Below, in pieces: positions 26,671-36,358 of a stretch of DNA of 64,000 bases. Position 1 is the stretch's first letter, and every line of letters starts with the position of its first letter. The stretch is from Rhodococcus_G sp042879035 (lineage in GTDB: Bacteria > Actinomycetota > Actinomycetes > Mycobacteriales > Mycobacteriaceae), in NCBI RefSeq assembly GCF_042879035.1, contig NZ_JBIAOU010000014.1:68310-132309 (forward strand). The letters run 5' to 3'. The notes under the pieces are model-generated. The model searched no databases and was not told where the DNA came from. It was given only the letters and a program-made list of their open reading frames with translations. Both the position numbers and the translations under genes were made by a program.

Positions 26671-28967
26671 CGGTGGTGCTCCACCACGTGCGCTGCGCCG
26701 GGAGCCCGGACCTTGCCCTCCGCGATGAGGGTGTCCCACTGGTGCTGGATCTCCTTCTCCGCCTTGGTCGGGACGAAGCCGGCGGGACCGAAGATCTTCG
26801 ACGGCACGGTCTCGGCTTCGGTGTCGGGTAGGCCGCCCGCGCGCCAGGCCCGGATGCAGACGTAGACGCCGACGACGGCGACGATCAGGACGAGGGTCGC
26901 GAACACGATCGACAGGGTGCCCTGGATGAAGGTGTTGCGGATGACGGCGTCGATCGCCTCCGGCGTCTTCGCGGTGCCGAACGACGTCTGCCCGGCGTCC
27001 TTGGCGTCCTGGAATGCGTTGTGCTGCGCCCAGTATCCGATCGCGGGGACGTCGGAGAAGATCTTCTCCCACGACGCGGTCATGGTGACGATCAGGTCCC
27101 AGACGAGGGGGATGGCGGGGATCCACGCCCACTTGAACAGGCCCTTCTTCATCACCACGACGGTGACGACGGTCAGCGCGATCGCCGCGAGCAGTTGGTT
27201 GGCGATGCCGAACAGCGGGAACAGCGTGTTGATGCCGCCGAGCGGGTCCGTGACGCCCATGAGCAGGACCCCGCCCCAGAGGCCGACGACGATCGCCGAG
27301 CACAGCCACGCGCCGGGACGCCACGACGGATCCTTGAATCGCCGTGCGGCGCCGCCGAAGTTGCCGAGCGTGTCGGACAGCATGAACCGCGCGACGCGGG
27401 TGCCGGCGTCGACGGTGGTGAGGATGAACAGCGCCTCGAACATGATCGCGAAGTGGTACCAGAACGACTTGAGCGATTCGCCGCCGATGAACTGGTGCAT
27501 GACCTCCGACATGCCGAACGCCAGTGTCGGTGCGCCGCCGGTGCGGGAGACGATGGACTCCTCGCCGACGGCCTCGGCGGCCTCGTTCAGCTGGGCGGCG
27601 GTGATGTCGGCGCCCGGCAGTCCGAGTCCGTTGAGGTAGGCGGGTGCGGTGTCGGCGGTCCCGCCGGTCAGGGCGGCGGGCGCGTTGAGCGCGAAGTACA
27701 GGTGCTGGTCGAGGATGCAGGCGGTGACCAGGGCCATGATCGCCACGAACGACTCGGTGAGCATGCCGCCGTAGCCGATCATCCGGGTCTGGCGTTCCTT
27801 CTCCAGCAGTTTCGGTGTGGTGCCGGAGGCGATGAGGGAGTGGAATCCGGAGAGCGCGCCGCAGGCGATGGTGATGAACAGGAACGGGAACAGCGATCCG
27901 GCGAACGCGGGGCCCTCGCCGTTGCTCGCGAACGGTGTCACCGCCGGCATCTGGATCGCGGGCTGCGCCACCAGGATTCCGGCGGCGAGCAGCAGGATGG
28001 TGCCGATCTTCATGAAGGTGGACAGGTAGTCGCGCGGGGCCAGCAGCAGCCACACCGGCAGCACGGAGGCGGCGAATCCGTACGCGATCATCAGCCACGC
28101 GATGGTCACCTTGGAGAGGGTGAACCAGTCGGAGCCCCAACCGGTCTCCGCGACCCAGCCGCCGCCGACGATGGCGAGCAGGAGGAGCACGACACCGATG
28201 AGGGACACCTCGGAGACCTTGCCGGGCCGCAGGAACCGCAGGTACACGCCCATGAACAGGGCGATCGGGATGGTCATCGCGATGGAGAAGACGCCCCAGG
28301 GGCTCTCCGCGAGCGCGTTGACGACGACCAGCGCCAGCACCGCGATGATGATGATCATGATGACGAAGACGCCGATCAGGGCGGCGACGCCGCCGACCGG
28401 GCCGAGCTCCTCGCGCGCCATCTGACCGAGGCTGCGTCCGCGGCGCCGCGACGAGATCCACAGCACCAGGAAATCCTGTACCCCACCGGCGAAGACGACA
28501 CCGATGATGATCCACATCGTGCCCGGCAGGTAGCCCATCTGCGCGGCCAGGACGGGCCCGACCAGGGGGCCCGCACCGGCGATGGCGGCGAAGTGGTGAC
28601 CGAACAGGACCCGCCGGTCCGTCGGCATGTAGTCCTTGCCGTTCTCGAGCACCTCGGCGGTGGTCGCGCGATCGTCCCGCGGTGTGACGATCCTGTTCTC
28701 GATCAGCCGGGCGTAGAACCGGTAGGCGATCAGGTACGTGCACACCGCCGCGACGACGAACCAGACGGAGTTCACGTTCTCGCCGCGGACGATCGCGATC
28801 ATCGTCCACCCGATCGCGCCGAGGACGGCGATCGCCGCGAAGATCAGCTTCTTCGCCGGCGTGATCGGGGTCCGGTCGACGACGCCGACCGGGGGCAGGT
28901 CCGGATCGGTGTAGAGGTACTCGACGTTGGGGTCGGAACTCGGCGTGCCGGTCGTGGCTGTCGCCAT
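26667..28967 (-). CDS. cstA: CstA-family pyruvate/peptide transporter
   Basis: 766 residues with about 16-18 transmembrane helices. Conserved CstA segments are visible: FGHHFAAIAGAGPLVGPVLA, GGVQDF and SGFHSLIASGTTPK. CstA/BtsT proteins import pyruvate and are linked to peptide use during carbon starvation. A strong GGGAGGGAGG ribosome binding site precedes the ATG at 28967. It is coupled to the small YbdD gene by ATGA. Confidence 0.95.
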   Translation of the reverse strand: MATATTGTPSSDPNVEYLYTDPDLPPVGVVDRTPITPAKKLIFAAIAVLGAIGWTMIAIVRGENVNSVWFVVAAVCTYLIAYRFYARLIENRIVTPRDDRATTAEVLENGKDYMPTDRRVLFGHHFAAIAGAGPLVGPVLAAQMGYLPGTMWIIIGVVFAGGVQDFLVLWISSRRRGRSLGQMAREELGPVGGVAALIGVFVIMIIIIAVLALVVVNALAESPWGVFSIAMTIPIALFMGVYLRFLRPGKVSEVSLIGVVLLLLAIVGGGWVAETGWGSDWFTLSKVTIAWLMIAYGFAASVLPVWLLLAPRDYLSTFMKIGTILLLAAGILVAQPAIQMPAVTPFASNGEGPAFAGSLFPFLFITIACGALSGFHSLIASGTTPKLLEKERQTRMIGYGGMLTESFVAIMALVTACILDQHLYFALNAPAALTGGTADTAPAYLNGLGLPGADITAAQLNEAAEAVGEESIVSRTGGAPTLAFGMSEVMHQFIGGESLKSFWYHFAIMFEALFILTTVDAGTRVARFMLSDTLGNFGGAARRFKDPSWRPGAWLCSAIVVGLWGGVLLMGVTDPLGGINTLFPLFGIANQLLAAIALTVVTVVVMKKGLFKWAWIPAIPLVWDLIVTMTASWEKIFSDVPAIGYWAQHNAFQDAKDAGQTSFGTAKTPEAIDAVIRNTFIQGTLSIVFATLVLIVAVVGVYVCIRAWRAGGLPDTEAETVPSKIFGPAGFVPTKAEKEIQHQWDTLIAEGKVRAPGAAHVVEHHR

Positions 28968-29065
28968 GACGGACCTCCCTCCCGCGGCGGATGTGTCCTA
29001 GCTCACCCTAGGCCTCCGGTGCGACGACCGCTGGCCGGCGCGAGGTCGTGTCGGGAGGGGTCGCG

Positions 29066-30640
29066 TCAGAACCGATCGGACGACGCGTCGATCCAGTCGC
29101 TGCGCCAGGACTGCGGCGGGTCCTCGAGGAGTTCACCGTCCTGCAGCCACTCGTACAACTCGGCGTACGTCCTGGTGGTGTGGGCGTCGATCCGCCGGTT
29201 CAGCATCGACGGATGCAGGTCGGCGAAACTGTCGGCGCCCATGGACGCGACCATCTGCGCGGCGCTCGCGACGGTCGCCTTCTGGAACCGGTACACCCGT
29301 GCCGACTTGTCCGGGACGTCGAGGGCGCGGGTGCGAGCCGGGTCCTGCGTCGTCACCCCGACCGGGCAGTGGTTGGTGTGGCAGGCCTGCGCCTGGATGC
29401 AGCCGACCGCGAACATCATCGCCCGGGCGGCGAGGGTGAAGTCGGCGCCCTGGATGATCCGCTTGACGATGTCGCTGCCGCTGGCGACCTTCCCGGAGGC
29501 GCCGATCCGGATCCGGTCGCGCAGCCCGGACCCGACGAGCGCGTTGTGCACCAGCATCAGCCCTTCGGTGAGCGGCATGCCCATGTGATCTTCGAATTCC
29601 ACGGGCGCGGCGCCGGTTCCGCCCTCGGAGCCGTCGACGATGACGAAATCCGGGGTGATGTCGCGTTCGATCATCGCCTTGCAGATGCCGAGGAATTCGA
29701 TGCGGGAACCGACACACAGTTTGAAACCGACCGGTTTGCCGCCGGACAGGGTGCGCAGCGTGACGATGAAGTCGATCAGCTCGTTCGGTGTCCCGAAGGC
29801 ACTGTGCGACGGCGGTGACACCACGGTGACGCCGACCGGGACGCCGCGGGTCTCGGCGATCTCCGGGGACACCTTGGCGCCCGGAAGCACCCCGCCCAGA
29901 CCGGGTTTCGCGCCCTGCGACAGCTTGATGGAGATCGCCTTCACCTGCGGGTCGACGGCTTTCGCCGCGAACAGCTCCGGGTCGAAGCTGCCGTCCTCGG
30001 TGCGGCAGCCGAAGTAGCCGGACCCGATCTCCCAGATCAGGTCACCGCCGTGCTTGCGGTGGTACGGGCTGATGCCGCCCTCTCCGGTGTCGTGGGCGAA
30101 TCCCCCCTGCGCCGCACCGGCGTTCAGCGCCTCGATCGCGTTCGCGGACAACGATCCGAAGCTCATCGCCGAGACGTTCATCAGCGCGATGTCGTACGGC
30201 TGTGTGCAGTGCGGGCCGCCGAGTCGAACCCGGGGCGTCAGGTCGGTGGCGTGGCGGGCGCGCAGGGAGTGCGTCATGAACTCGTACCCCGGTGCGTGCA
30301 CGTCGCGTTCGGTGCCGAACGGCTCCGCGTCCTTGGTGCCCTTGGCTCGCTCGTAGACCAGGTCGCGGGTCTCACGATCGAACGGTGTTCCGTCGGTGGA
30401 TGATTCGATGAAGTACTGCTGGATCTCCGGACGGATCCGTTCGAGCTGGAAGCGGGCGTGGCCGAGGATCGGGTAGTTGCGCAGGATGCTGTGGGTGCGC
30501 TGAAGCAGGTCGTACGTCCCGGTGACCGCGAGCAGCAGCACCAGTGCCGCGAGGATCCAGAACCCCCACCCGGCGATCGGTGCGAGCGCGCCCAGCGCCA
30601 CGCCGACCACCCAGACCCCGGCCACGATCAGCCACCTCAC
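29066..30640 (-). CDS. FMN-binding glutamate-synthase-family protein
   Basis: 524 residues from GTG at 30640, which has a GGGAG site just upstream; the frame is open 27 bases further. Two N-terminal transmembrane helices (about 3-45) are followed by a large FMN-binding TIM barrel like the glutamate synthase domain-2 core. Features include SFGSLSANAIEALNAGAAQG, GEGGISPYHR, the FMN-site DGSEGGTGAAP and the cysteine-rich C-x5-C-x4-C segment CIQAQACHTNHC, likely an Fe-S ligand region. These stand-alone proteins lack the amidotransferase domain, and their substrate is not established. Confidence 0.88.
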   Translation of the reverse strand: MRWLIVAGVWVVGVALGALAPIAGWGFWILAALVLLLAVTGTYDLLQRTHSILRNYPILGHARFQLERIRPEIQQYFIESSTDGTPFDRETRDLVYERAKGTKDAEPFGTERDVHAPGYEFMTHSLRARHATDLTPRVRLGGPHCTQPYDIALMNVSAMSFGSLSANAIEALNAGAAQGGFAHDTGEGGISPYHRKHGGDLIWEIGSGYFGCRTEDGSFDPELFAAKAVDPQVKAISIKLSQGAKPGLGGVLPGAKVSPEIAETRGVPVGVTVVSPPSHSAFGTPNELIDFIVTLRTLSGGKPVGFKLCVGSRIEFLGICKAMIERDITPDFVIVDGSEGGTGAAPVEFEDHMGMPLTEGLMLVHNALVGSGLRDRIRIGASGKVASGSDIVKRIIQGADFTLAARAMMFAVGCIQAQACHTNHCPVGVTTQDPARTRALDVPDKSARVYRFQKATVASAAQMVASMGADSFADLHPSMLNRRIDAHTTRTYAELYEWLQDGELLEDPPQSWRSDWIDASSDRF

Positions 30641-30681
30641 CCGATGCTCCCTTCGACGGTTCTGCACCTAGTCTGGACCAG

Positions 30682-31257
30682 GTGACACGGTGGGAGAGGG
30701 AGCGGGGGGAGGACGCATCGCGCGCCTACGTCGCACGGTTCGAGGAGCTGGCGGCGTCGGGTACGGATCTGCACGGCGAGGCACGGATGGTCGACGCGGT
30801 CCTCGCGCGCGGCTCGTGGGTACTCGACGCGGGCTGCGGCACCGGACGCGTCGGCGCCGAACTGGCCCGGCGAGGGCATCGGGTCACCGGCGTCGACCTC
30901 GATCCGATCCTCCTCGACGCGGCCCGGGCGACCGGGTTGCTGACGGTGGTCCGGTCCGACCTCGCCGAACTCGACCTGCCGGGCGAACGGTTCGACGCGG
31001 TGGTGGCCGCGGGCAACGTGATGATCTTTCTCGAACCGGGCACGGAGGCGGCGGTCTGCCGGCGCCTGGCCCGGCACCTGGCGCCGGGCGGTGTGCTGAT
31101 CGCCGGGTTCGCGACCGATCACACCTACACCGTGGACCGTTTCGACCGGGATCTGACCGCGGCGGGACTCGAGGTGGAGCACCGCTTCGCCACCTGGGAT
31201 CTGCGGCCGTGGCGCGCCGACGCACCCTGGGCGGTGACCGTCGCCCGGGCGGGGTGA
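30682..31257 (+). CDS. class I SAM-dependent methyltransferase
   Basis: 191 residues from GTG at 30682. The Rossmann SAM motif is VLDAGCGTGRVGAEL, followed by the acidic strand end VTGVDLD and the usual FDAVVAAGNVM segment. The target is unknown. It starts 41 bp from the divergent glutamate-synthase-like gene and ends 37 bp before ychF, so it may share a transcript with ychF. Confidence 0.88.
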   Translation: MTRWERERGEDASRAYVARFEELAASGTDLHGEARMVDAVLARGSWVLDAGCGTGRVGAELARRGHRVTGVDLDPILLDAARATGLLTVVRSDLAELDLPGERFDAVVAAGNVMIFLEPGTEAAVCRRLARHLAPGGVLIAGFATDHTYTVDRFDRDLTAAGLEVEHRFATWDLRPWRADAPWAVTVARAG

Positions 31258-31294
31258 CCGCGCGGTTTCCGCCGGTCCGTAGAATCTGCAGACT

Positions 31295-32374
31295 GTGAGC
31301 CTTACCCTCGGAATCGTCGGCCTTCCCAACGTCGGCAAGTCGACCCTTTTCAACGCGCTGACCCAGAACGACGTGCTGGCCGCGAACTACCCGTTCGCGA
31401 CGATCGAGCCCAACGTCGGACTGGTGGAACTGCCCGATCCGCGGCTGAACAAGCTCGCCGAGATCTTCGGTTCCGAGCGGATCCTGCCCGCGACCGTGTC
31501 GTTCGTCGACATCGCAGGCATCGTCAAGGGCGCGTCCGAAGGCGCCGGCCTGGGCAACAAGTTCCTCGCGAACATCCGCGAGGCCGACGCCATCTGCCAG
31601 GTCGTGCGTGTGTTCGCCGACGACGACGTCGTGCACGTCGACGGCCGCGTCGACCCGGCGTCCGACATCGAGGTGATCGAGACCGAGCTCGTCATCGCCG
31701 ACATGCAGACCCTCGAGAAGGCGCTGCCGCGTCTCGAGAAGGAAGCGAAGAAGAACAAGGAGCTCAAGCCCCTGCACGAGGAGGCCGTCAAGGCTCAGAC
31801 GTTCCTCGACGAGGGCAAGACCCTGTTCAGCGTCAAGGACAAGCTGGACTTCGGTCTGCTCCGTGAGCTGAGCCTGCTCACCACCAAGCCGTTTCTGTAC
31901 GTCTTCAACGCCGACGAGGCCGTCCTCACCGACGAGGCGAAGGTCGCCGAGCTCCGCGCGTCCGTCGCGCCCGCCGACTCCGTCTTCCTCGACGCGAAGG
32001 TCGAGCAGGAACTCCTCGAACTCGACGAGGAGGACCGGCAGGAGATGCTCGACTCCATCGGCCAGACCGAGCCCGGCCTGCACGCCCTCGCCCGTGTCGG
32101 CTTCCACACGCTCGGCCTCCAGACCTACCTCACCGCAGGCCCGAAGGAAGCCCGCGCCTGGACCATCCACAAGGGCGACACCGCCCCCCAGGCCGCCGGC
32201 GTCATCCACACCGACTTCGAACGCGGCTTCATCAAGGCCGAGATCGTCTCCTTCGACGACCTCGTCGACGCCGGCTCCATGAACGCCGCCAAGGCCGCAG
32301 GCAAGGTGCGGATGGAGGGCAAGGAGTACATCATGCAGGACGGGGACGTGGTGGAGTTCCGCTTCAACGTGTAG
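31295..32374 (+). CDS. ychF: YchF/OLA1-type ATPase (Obg family)
   Basis: 359 residues. The P-loop GLPNVGKST (9-17), switch region NYPFATIEPN and a C-terminal TGS domain are present. YchF prefers ATP over GTP because the NKxD motif is altered, and it binds ribosomes. Family length is normal. It starts at GTG. In M. tuberculosis the orthologue (Rv1112) follows the ispH region, which agrees with the synteny here. Confidence 0.96.
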   Translation: MSLTLGIVGLPNVGKSTLFNALTQNDVLAANYPFATIEPNVGLVELPDPRLNKLAEIFGSERILPATVSFVDIAGIVKGASEGAGLGNKFLANIREADAICQVVRVFADDDVVHVDGRVDPASDIEVIETELVIADMQTLEKALPRLEKEAKKNKELKPLHEEAVKAQTFLDEGKTLFSVKDKLDFGLLRELSLLTTKPFLYVFNADEAVLTDEAKVAELRASVAPADSVFLDAKVEQELLELDEEDRQEMLDSIGQTEPGLHALARVGFHTLGLQTYLTAGPKEARAWTIHKGDTAPQAAGVIHTDFERGFIKAEIVSFDDLVDAGSMNAAKAAGKVRMEGKEYIMQDGDVVEFRFNV

Positions 32375-32679
32375 AACCCCAGGTCAGCTGCCTATTTGAG
32401 GCCGTCCGTCCGCAGCAGAACCCGCAGAGGTCCGGAACAGCTCGTCCGCGGCCCTGCGGGTTTTGTCGTCCGCGTCGGGCCAGAGGTGGCTGTCTCACCG
32501 CGCTGATGGAGGGCGTTGTGCAGAAACCGGTCGTGCCGCTCGTGCGCGGCTGGGCGCGCGTCACGTGGGGCCTGGAAGCTGTCGGCCTGTCACACAGAAT
32601 CGTGGTCGATGAGCTGGACGGGGCGGGCTTTGTCACAGCGCTTCGTGTTTCGCGCCGATCGCATGCCGGGAGCACGCGA
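32375..32679. other. 305-bp gap holding a possible ychF terminator
   Basis: No convincing gene in either strand. The first part holds a weak inverted repeat that may terminate ychF (listed separately). The rest (about 32490-32670) encodes open frames on both strands with no family resemblance that I recognise. It separates the conserved block on the left from the accessory ABC/MFS block on the right. Confidence 0.5.
32419..32462 (+). terminator. possible rho-independent terminator of ychF
   Basis: Inverted repeat AACCCGCAG / CTGCGGGTT (9 bp, loop about 26 bases) followed by TTTTGTCG, starting 45 bp after the ychF stop. The long loop lowers confidence, but the trailing T run is unusual in this GC-rich DNA. 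Confidence 0.45.
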
Positions 32680-34578
32680 CTACGCGGTCACACCCGAGGT
32701 GACGAGGTCGGGATCGGAATCCCCGTCCGGAGCGTAGCCGCCGACTTCGTCCGCGACCGCGCCGCCGTGGTCGGCGCTGCCGATCTCTCGCCGACCGGCA
32801 GTCCATGCGGACCACAGGTGGTGGTAGATCCCGCCAACAGCGAGCAGGTCGTCATGGGTGCCCTGCTCCACGACCTGCCCCGCGTCCATGACGAGAATGT
32901 TGTCGGCGCGCGAGGCCTGGTCCAGGCGGTGTGCCACCACCAGGGCCGAACGATCACGGGTCACCGCGTCAGCGGCATCCTCCAACGCCCCCGCCCCAGC
33001 GGAGCCGGCCTCGGCAGTCGCCTCGTCCATGACGACGATGGCCGGGTCGAGAAGCAGAACGCGAGCCAGCGCCAGCTGCTGAGCGGCCACCGGCTCCAAC
33101 TGGATGCCACGCGCGCCGACCACGGTGTCGAGCCCCTGAGGAAGCCGGTCGAACCATGAGCGGGCATCTACCAGATCGAGTACCGAACGGAGCTCTGCAT
33201 CGGTGGCATCGGGCTTGGCGAGGGTCATGTCCTGGCGCAGGGTTCCGGAGAAGACGTGCACTTCCTGGCTGACCATGGCGAGACGCGCGATGCGCTCACG
33301 GTCGGACAGTGCCGACACGGGGTGTCCGTCGACGAGCACCTCACCCTCGTCGGGTATGTGCAGTCCCGCCAGCAGCGCTGCCACCGTGGTCTTTCCGGCC
33401 CCTGACGCGCCCACGACGGCGACGGTCTCGCCCGGGGTGATGGTCAGGTTGATGTTGCGTACGGCCCAGGCGCCGCCGTAGCTGAAGCTGACGTTGCGCA
33501 GCTCGACGTGCCCTCGGGGAGCATCGGCGCCGCTGTCGGGTACCGGCACCGGCGGATCGGAGACCACGCCCACGACACGTGCCAGCGAGGCGTACCCGGA
33601 CTGCACGACGTCGAGCACGCGCATGAACGTGTTCAAGGGGCCGCGCAGCCGGATGATCATGAGCACCGCCCCGGTCACGGCGCCCACGGTGAGGGCGCCG
33701 GTGGACACCAGGCGGTAACCCACCGACAGCGCGATCGTCAGCATGAGGAACTCGGCACCGAGCATCCAGACGTTGAGGACGAGCATCGTGGTGCGAGCCC
33801 TGATGCCCTTGCGGACCACCCCCCACGAGGCGTTCTCGATGTCGGTGTGGACGCGGTCTTCCATCGAGAACGCACGCACCGTCGCGCGACCGCGGATGGC
33901 CTCCAGGACGCGGCGGGCCCGCTCGGCCATGGCGGCGCGCTCGGCGGCATAGCGCCCGGGAGCCTTGGCGAGGTAGAGGCGCGCGGCAACGTAGTACACC
34001 GGCGCGACGATCACCGGGATGATCAGAAAATGCCAGTCCAGCACGAACAGGGCGACGACGGTGGCAATGACCGTGAACAGTGAGGTGGACAGCGTCGGCA
34101 GGGTCTCCGTGACGGCGGCGGACAGCTCGGCGACGTCATCGGTGGAACGGCTGACCAGATCGCCTGCGCCTGCATCCTCGACTCGGTGGGTGGGCAGTCC
34201 CAGAGCGGTGCCGACCATGTCCTGGCGCAGGTTCGCGATCACGCGCTCGGACAGCCGTGACACCAGATAGAAGCCGCAGGCGTTCATGACCGCGCCGGCG
34301 ATCGCGGCGGACATCAGACCTGCGCCGATCAGCCACAGCGATCGCTGGGTGTGGTCCGCCATCAGGTCCACGATCCGGCCCATCAACTGCGGCACCAGCA
34401 CACCGGCGTACGCGCCGAGACCGAGCAGCACCAGAGCGAGCAGGAACAACAGCTTGGCGTGGCGGACCCGGCCCAGCTGACGCGCCACCTCACGCCGCAC
34501 CTGCCTCAGCGTGGCCAGGGGGAACCGAAGGGCGGTGTCGGCCTTGGCGGGTGGTCTCGCGCTCGTCGACGGATTCAT
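32680..34578 (-). CDS. ABC exporter half with active Walker sites but degenerate signature
   Basis: 632 residues from ATG at 34578, overlapping the partner gene stop by ATGA. Six transmembrane helices (about 40-320) are followed by a nucleotide-binding domain. Walker A GASGAGKT (390-397) and Walker B VVMDEA with catalytic Glu519 are intact. The signature reads LEPVA (494-498) instead of LSGGQ, and the D-loop is also altered (AEAGS). It can therefore supply the catalytic half of one ATP site only, and must pair with the LSGGQ of the partner. Substrate unknown; drug, lipid or peptide export are possible. Confidence 0.88.
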   Translation of the reverse strand: MNPSTSARPPAKADTALRFPLATLRQVRREVARQLGRVRHAKLLFLLALVLLGLGAYAGVLVPQLMGRIVDLMADHTQRSLWLIGAGLMSAAIAGAVMNACGFYLVSRLSERVIANLRQDMVGTALGLPTHRVEDAGAGDLVSRSTDDVAELSAAVTETLPTLSTSLFTVIATVVALFVLDWHFLIIPVIVAPVYYVAARLYLAKAPGRYAAERAAMAERARRVLEAIRGRATVRAFSMEDRVHTDIENASWGVVRKGIRARTTMLVLNVWMLGAEFLMLTIALSVGYRLVSTGALTVGAVTGAVLMIIRLRGPLNTFMRVLDVVQSGYASLARVVGVVSDPPVPVPDSGADAPRGHVELRNVSFSYGGAWAVRNINLTITPGETVAVVGASGAGKTTVAALLAGLHIPDEGEVLVDGHPVSALSDRERIARLAMVSQEVHVFSGTLRQDMTLAKPDATDAELRSVLDLVDARSWFDRLPQGLDTVVGARGIQLEPVAAQQLALARVLLLDPAIVVMDEATAEAGSAGAGALEDAADAVTRDRSALVVAHRLDQASRADNILVMDAGQVVEQGTHDDLLAVGGIYHHLWSAWTAGRREIGSADHGGAVADEVGGYAPDGDSDPDLVTSGVTA

Positions 34579-36167
34579 CGGGCGGCCCCCACCAGCAGCT
34601 CCTCCGCTGTTGCCCCCAGGTCCACCACGCTCAGGTGGTTGGCCGCCACGGCGTTCCATGCCGGGGCCTCGCTGAACACGAGCGTGATCTTGCCTGCCCG
34701 GTGCCGGGACACCCGCTCGGCGAGGTTCTGCTCCGTCACCGAGTCCACCGCGGTGGTTGGATCCTGCAGCACGAGGACCTCGGGGTCGAAGGCGATGGCC
34801 CGTGCCAGGGCCACGCGCTGGCGCTGACCGCCGGACAGCATGCGTCCGTTCTCGCCGACGCGCTTGTCGGGGCCCTCGGGGATGTCATCGCAGCAGGCGA
34901 CGCGGAGTGCCTCCTCGGCGGTCGCCCGGTCGGGGTGGACGTTGTCGGCGACGCTGCCGTCGAACAGGTCAGCCGCGTGCGGGACGACGATCACCCTGGT
35001 CCGGGGCAGCGACTCCAGCTGGGAGATCAGCTCGTGGTCGGTGCCGCGTACGACGGTGAGACCCGTCGGCAGGGCCTCCATGAACCGAGAGGTCCTGGTG
35101 GCGTCGACCTCTGTGGTGCGCTCGAAGCCTGCCCCGAGAACCTCGCGGATACGCCTTCCGGATGCCTCGGCCGAGGCCCAGCGTGAGGCGAGGTTCCTGC
35201 CGAACATGGTCATCGGAGTGATGAGGAACTGGGTCAGGCCGACGACCGTGATGAGTTCACCGATGGTCACGTGCCCGTTGAGTGCGAACGCGCCGGTGGT
35301 GATGCCGACGGCGGAGACGAAGATCGCGCCGGCGGCCTCCGTGGCCCCGTTGAGACGCGCCTCGGCGGCATTGGCGTGAATGGTCTTGTCATAGGCGATG
35401 TCCGAGACCTCGTCATAGCGACCCCGGACGGTGACGATCGCGCCCAGGCCCTTCAGGATGCGCAATCCCTGCACCACATCCGCGGCGGTCGCCGCGGCCT
35501 GAGCGATCGCATGCTGACGTGCCACCGAACGACTCTGCAGCGGGCGGGCCACCCGGAGGGCCACGATCACCAGGAGCGGACCGCCGACGAGGGTGGCCAG
35601 GCTCAGCCAGGGACTGATGGTGAACATCATGATGGCGCCGTAGACGATGGCCGCCGCCTCGGCCACAGGCATGACCGTCATCATCACGATCTCGCCGACC
35701 CGGCTGGTGTCCGACGATGCGATCGACAGCAATCCGCCTGCGGTGCGCTCACGGCCGGCGAACCCACGCGGATCCTGGATGCGGTCGGTGACCATGGTGC
35801 GCAGATCATGGCTGACCAGCTGCTGACTGCGGATCAGCATGAAGCGAGCGATCCAGTTCACGCCGATGGCGAGCACGAAAAGGCAGCCCAGAACCAGGAT
35901 CCAGAATCCCAGTCGGCCGGGTGACGAGGTGGCGACGGCCTCATCCACTGCCCTGCCCACGACGACGGGCGTCAGGCCGTTGCAGACGAAGGCGACCGCC
36001 ATGCCGCCCGAGGCGACGAAGCTCCACGGACGCTGCGAGAGCGCTACCTTCAGTGTCCACCGTCGTGCGTCGAGCGCAGGCATCTTGGACGGTCGCCCGC
36101 CCGGTCCGGGTAGCGCCGAATAGTCGACGTTACTGTCCTTTCCGGCAGCCTGAGGGATGACCAGCAC
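34575..36167 (-). CDS. ABC exporter half lacking Walker A, partner of the next gene
   Basis: 530 residues if GTG 36167 is used; Met29 (36083) is a possible later start. Six transmembrane helices (about 50-320) precede a shortened nucleotide-binding domain. Where a P-loop should be (about 363-385) there is only GLTVVRGTDHELISQLESL, with no GxxGxGKS/T. The signature LSGGQRQRVALARA (444-457) is perfect, while Walker B ends LQDP (467-470), with Pro replacing the catalytic Glu. It is translationally coupled to the next half-transporter. A subfamily with such degenerate halves is known in actinobacteria to my recollection. Confidence 0.85.
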   Translation of the reverse strand: MLVIPQAAGKDSNVDYSALPGPGGRPSKMPALDARRWTLKVALSQRPWSFVASGGMAVAFVCNGLTPVVVGRAVDEAVATSSPGRLGFWILVLGCLFVLAIGVNWIARFMLIRSQQLVSHDLRTMVTDRIQDPRGFAGRERTAGGLLSIASSDTSRVGEIVMMTVMPVAEAAAIVYGAIMMFTISPWLSLATLVGGPLLVIVALRVARPLQSRSVARQHAIAQAAATAADVVQGLRILKGLGAIVTVRGRYDEVSDIAYDKTIHANAAEARLNGATEAAGAIFVSAVGITTGAFALNGHVTIGELITVVGLTQFLITPMTMFGRNLASRWASAEASGRRIREVLGAGFERTTEVDATRTSRFMEALPTGLTVVRGTDHELISQLESLPRTRVIVVPHAADLFDGSVADNVHPDRATAEEALRVACCDDIPEGPDKRVGENGRMLSGGQRQRVALARAIAFDPEVLVLQDPTTAVDSVTEQNLAERVSRHRAGKITLVFSEAPAWNAVAANHLSVVDLGATAEELLVGAAR

Positions 36168-36175
36168 GAGCGCAA

Positions 36176-36181
36176 ATGTTA
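36176..36181 (-). promoter_or_regulatory. possible -10 box for leaderless ABC exporter mRNA
   Basis: Reading the minus strand, TAACAT lies 8 bases before the GTG start at 36167 and fits the TANNNT -10 consensus. There is no Shine-Dalgarno sequence before that GTG. This spacing would place the transcript start at or next to the GTG, as in leaderless actinobacterial mRNAs. No good -35 was seen. Confidence 0.4.
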
Positions 36182-36358
36182 CACATGCGAACTATCGCGG
36201 CCAGGCTGTCGGGTCGCTGTGCGTGCCGAGGTCGAGGGCGCCGGGGCCGGAGTTCTGGGGTGGTCGAGATCCTCCGGCTGTTCTCGGTGCCCACCCGCGG
36301 CGTCGACGCCCGATGGTTCCGTCGAGCACCTGCCGATTCTCGTCATCGTCGCCGGCGA

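Noticed and set aside
28968..29065. short CCTAG...CTAGG repeat as a terminator
   Set aside because: Only 5 bp of stem; too weak to call.
27021..29588. 855-residue frame antisense to cstA
   Set aside because: Charged, repetitive composition with no family similarity; cstA and ybdD are certain.
32506..33159. plus-strand frame starting in the gap after ychF
   Set aside because: Most of it lies antisense to the ABC half-transporter, and the part in the gap resembles no family.
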